Origin: Candidatus Thorarchaeota archaeon
GTDB lineage: Archaea > Asgardarchaeota > Thorarchaeia > Thorarchaeales > Thorarchaeaceae
Length of the DNA: 64,000 nt
Assembly (NCBI GenBank): GCA_003345555.1
Contig: PRDJ01000035.1
Location: 1 to 64,000 of the forward strand
Reading direction: 5' to 3'
In this document: one piece after another, positions 63,596-64,000 of the stretch
How positions within the stretch are numbered: position 1 is the first letter of the stretch
How the letters are laid out: each line of letters begins with the position of its first letter
Translations under genes and position numbers: made by a program
Notes under the pieces: model-generated
Database searches by the model: none
What the model saw: the letters and a program-made list of their open reading frames with translations, nothing else
Told to the model about the DNA's origin: nothing

Positions 63596-64000
63596 TCAAA
63601 GTAGGACCAAGAACACCCCGGTGATTGTTGCAGCAATGCCGACAACTGCCAGTCTTGAGACCTTTTCCTTCAAAAAAACTAGCGACATTGGGACAGCAAA
63701 AAGAGGAGATGTGGATGCTAGAACCGAACCAACTGGAGCTCCGACGTACTTGAATGACATGATGTAGAACACTGAACCAACTGACATACCTAAGAACCCG
63801 GCCATAATGCTCAGCTTCGTTGCTCGTCTTGAAGGTGTGGGCATTCCTTTATGCTTGGCAATTCCATAGATAGGCAGAAGTGCAACGGATCCGACAATGA
63901 CCCTCGGAAGATTGGCGTCCACAGGGTCGACGCCCACTACGCCTATGTATGCGAAGACAGCCGCAAGGGAGAACATTACCAAGGCTAGAAATGCGAGGCC
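63596..64000 (-). CDS. EamA-family (DMT) transporter, paralog 2, truncated by window edge
   Basis: Only the C-terminal EamA repeat (about 135 residues) is inside the window; the 5' end lies beyond 64000. It aligns closely with the second half of the neighbouring paralog (MPTPSRRATKLS versus MPLPSKRGIKVT; STSPLFAVP versus STSPLFGVP; VGIAATITGV versus VGIAATMTGV), so the two arose by tandem duplication. Confidence 0.85.
   Translation of the reverse strand, partial: GLAFLALVMFSLAAVFAYIGVVGVDPVDANLPRVIVGSVALLPIYGIAKHKGMPTPSRRATKLSIMAGFLGMSVGSVFYIMSFKYVGAPVGSVLASTSPLFAVPMSLVFLKEKVSRLAVVGIAATITGVFLVLL

Noticed and set aside
1-64000. CRISPR array, insertion sequence, prophage or integrated element
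   Set aside because: No regularly spaced repeats, transposase, integrase or phage gene was seen; base composition and gene types look uniform across the window.

Overview
The window looks archaeal and most probably comes from an Asgard archaeon, with a Thorarchaeota-like lineage as my best guess. The main evidence is a complete Ras/Rab-type small GTPase (53165-53749), a tungsten-type aldehyde:ferredoxin oxidoreductase with MoaD-like and ferredoxin partners, TATA-like elements a short distance upstream of many starts, a mix of leaderless and Shine-Dalgarno starts, and frequent GTG/TTG starts. Taxonomy is inferred from gene content only. There is no rRNA, tRNA, CRISPR array, transposase or phage gene that I can support. 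I count about 54 protein-coding genes at high density on both strands; the first and last are cut by the window edges.

Region 1 (1-5.1 kb): a truncated secreted or acylase-like gene, a secreted beta-propeller-like protein, two tandem carbamoyltransferases of the knotted YgeW/acetylornithine-carbamoyltransferase type, and a membrane protein with a partial tandem copy. Region 2 (5.1-13.1 kb): a complete Dpp/Opp peptide ABC transporter (substrate-binding protein divergent from permease-permease-ATPase-ATPase), followed by two small membrane proteins. Region 3 (13.1-18.8 kb): a divergent pair (unknown protein and GNAT-like protein), an orphan Opp ATPase, an epimerase-type threonine dehydrogenase and a lysine 6-dehydrogenase-like enzyme, which suggests peptide uptake and amino acid catabolism.

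Region 4 (18.9-27.8 kb) is a redox island: a possible small basic protein with a highly structured 3' RNA, two MoaD-like proteins, aldehyde:ferredoxin oxidoreductase, two ferredoxin-type proteins (one apparently starting at ACG), an MFS transporter, and an SCP2 / FAD-linked oxidase / CCG-type Fe-S protein operon. Region 5 (27.9-39.9 kb): a 1104-residue fusion of a GNAT acetyltransferase to carbohydrate-enzyme-like beta domains, a 988-residue membrane histidine kinase, a molybdopterin oxidoreductase with an inserted two-cluster ferredoxin segment, and two tandem ArsB/NhaD-like permeases.

Region 6 (40-50.3 kb) holds metabolic and transport genes: M29 aminopeptidase, winged-helix membrane protein, TauE, GNAT, radical SAM, GyrI-like, SDR, PhzF and two MFS proteins. 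Region 7 (50.4-64 kb): a copper P-type ATPase with a C-terminal YHS domain, the small GTPase, an AlkX/YcaQ-like glycosylase, a third ArsB-like permease, a dolichol/phytol kinase-like protein, a double SRPBCC protein, a triple-PAS histidine kinase, a DUF362 protein, a cytosolic HtrA-like protease and two tandem EamA transporters.

The most unusual items are the GNAT/beta-domain giant, the ferredoxin insertion inside the molybdopterin enzyme, the AOR neighbourhood (non-terminal diglycines on both MoaD-like proteins, ACG start on a ferredoxin), and the small-ORF/structured-RNA locus at 18980-19281. Tandem paralogous pairs recur throughout, and several 3' ends carry perfect hairpins next to T-rich tracts.
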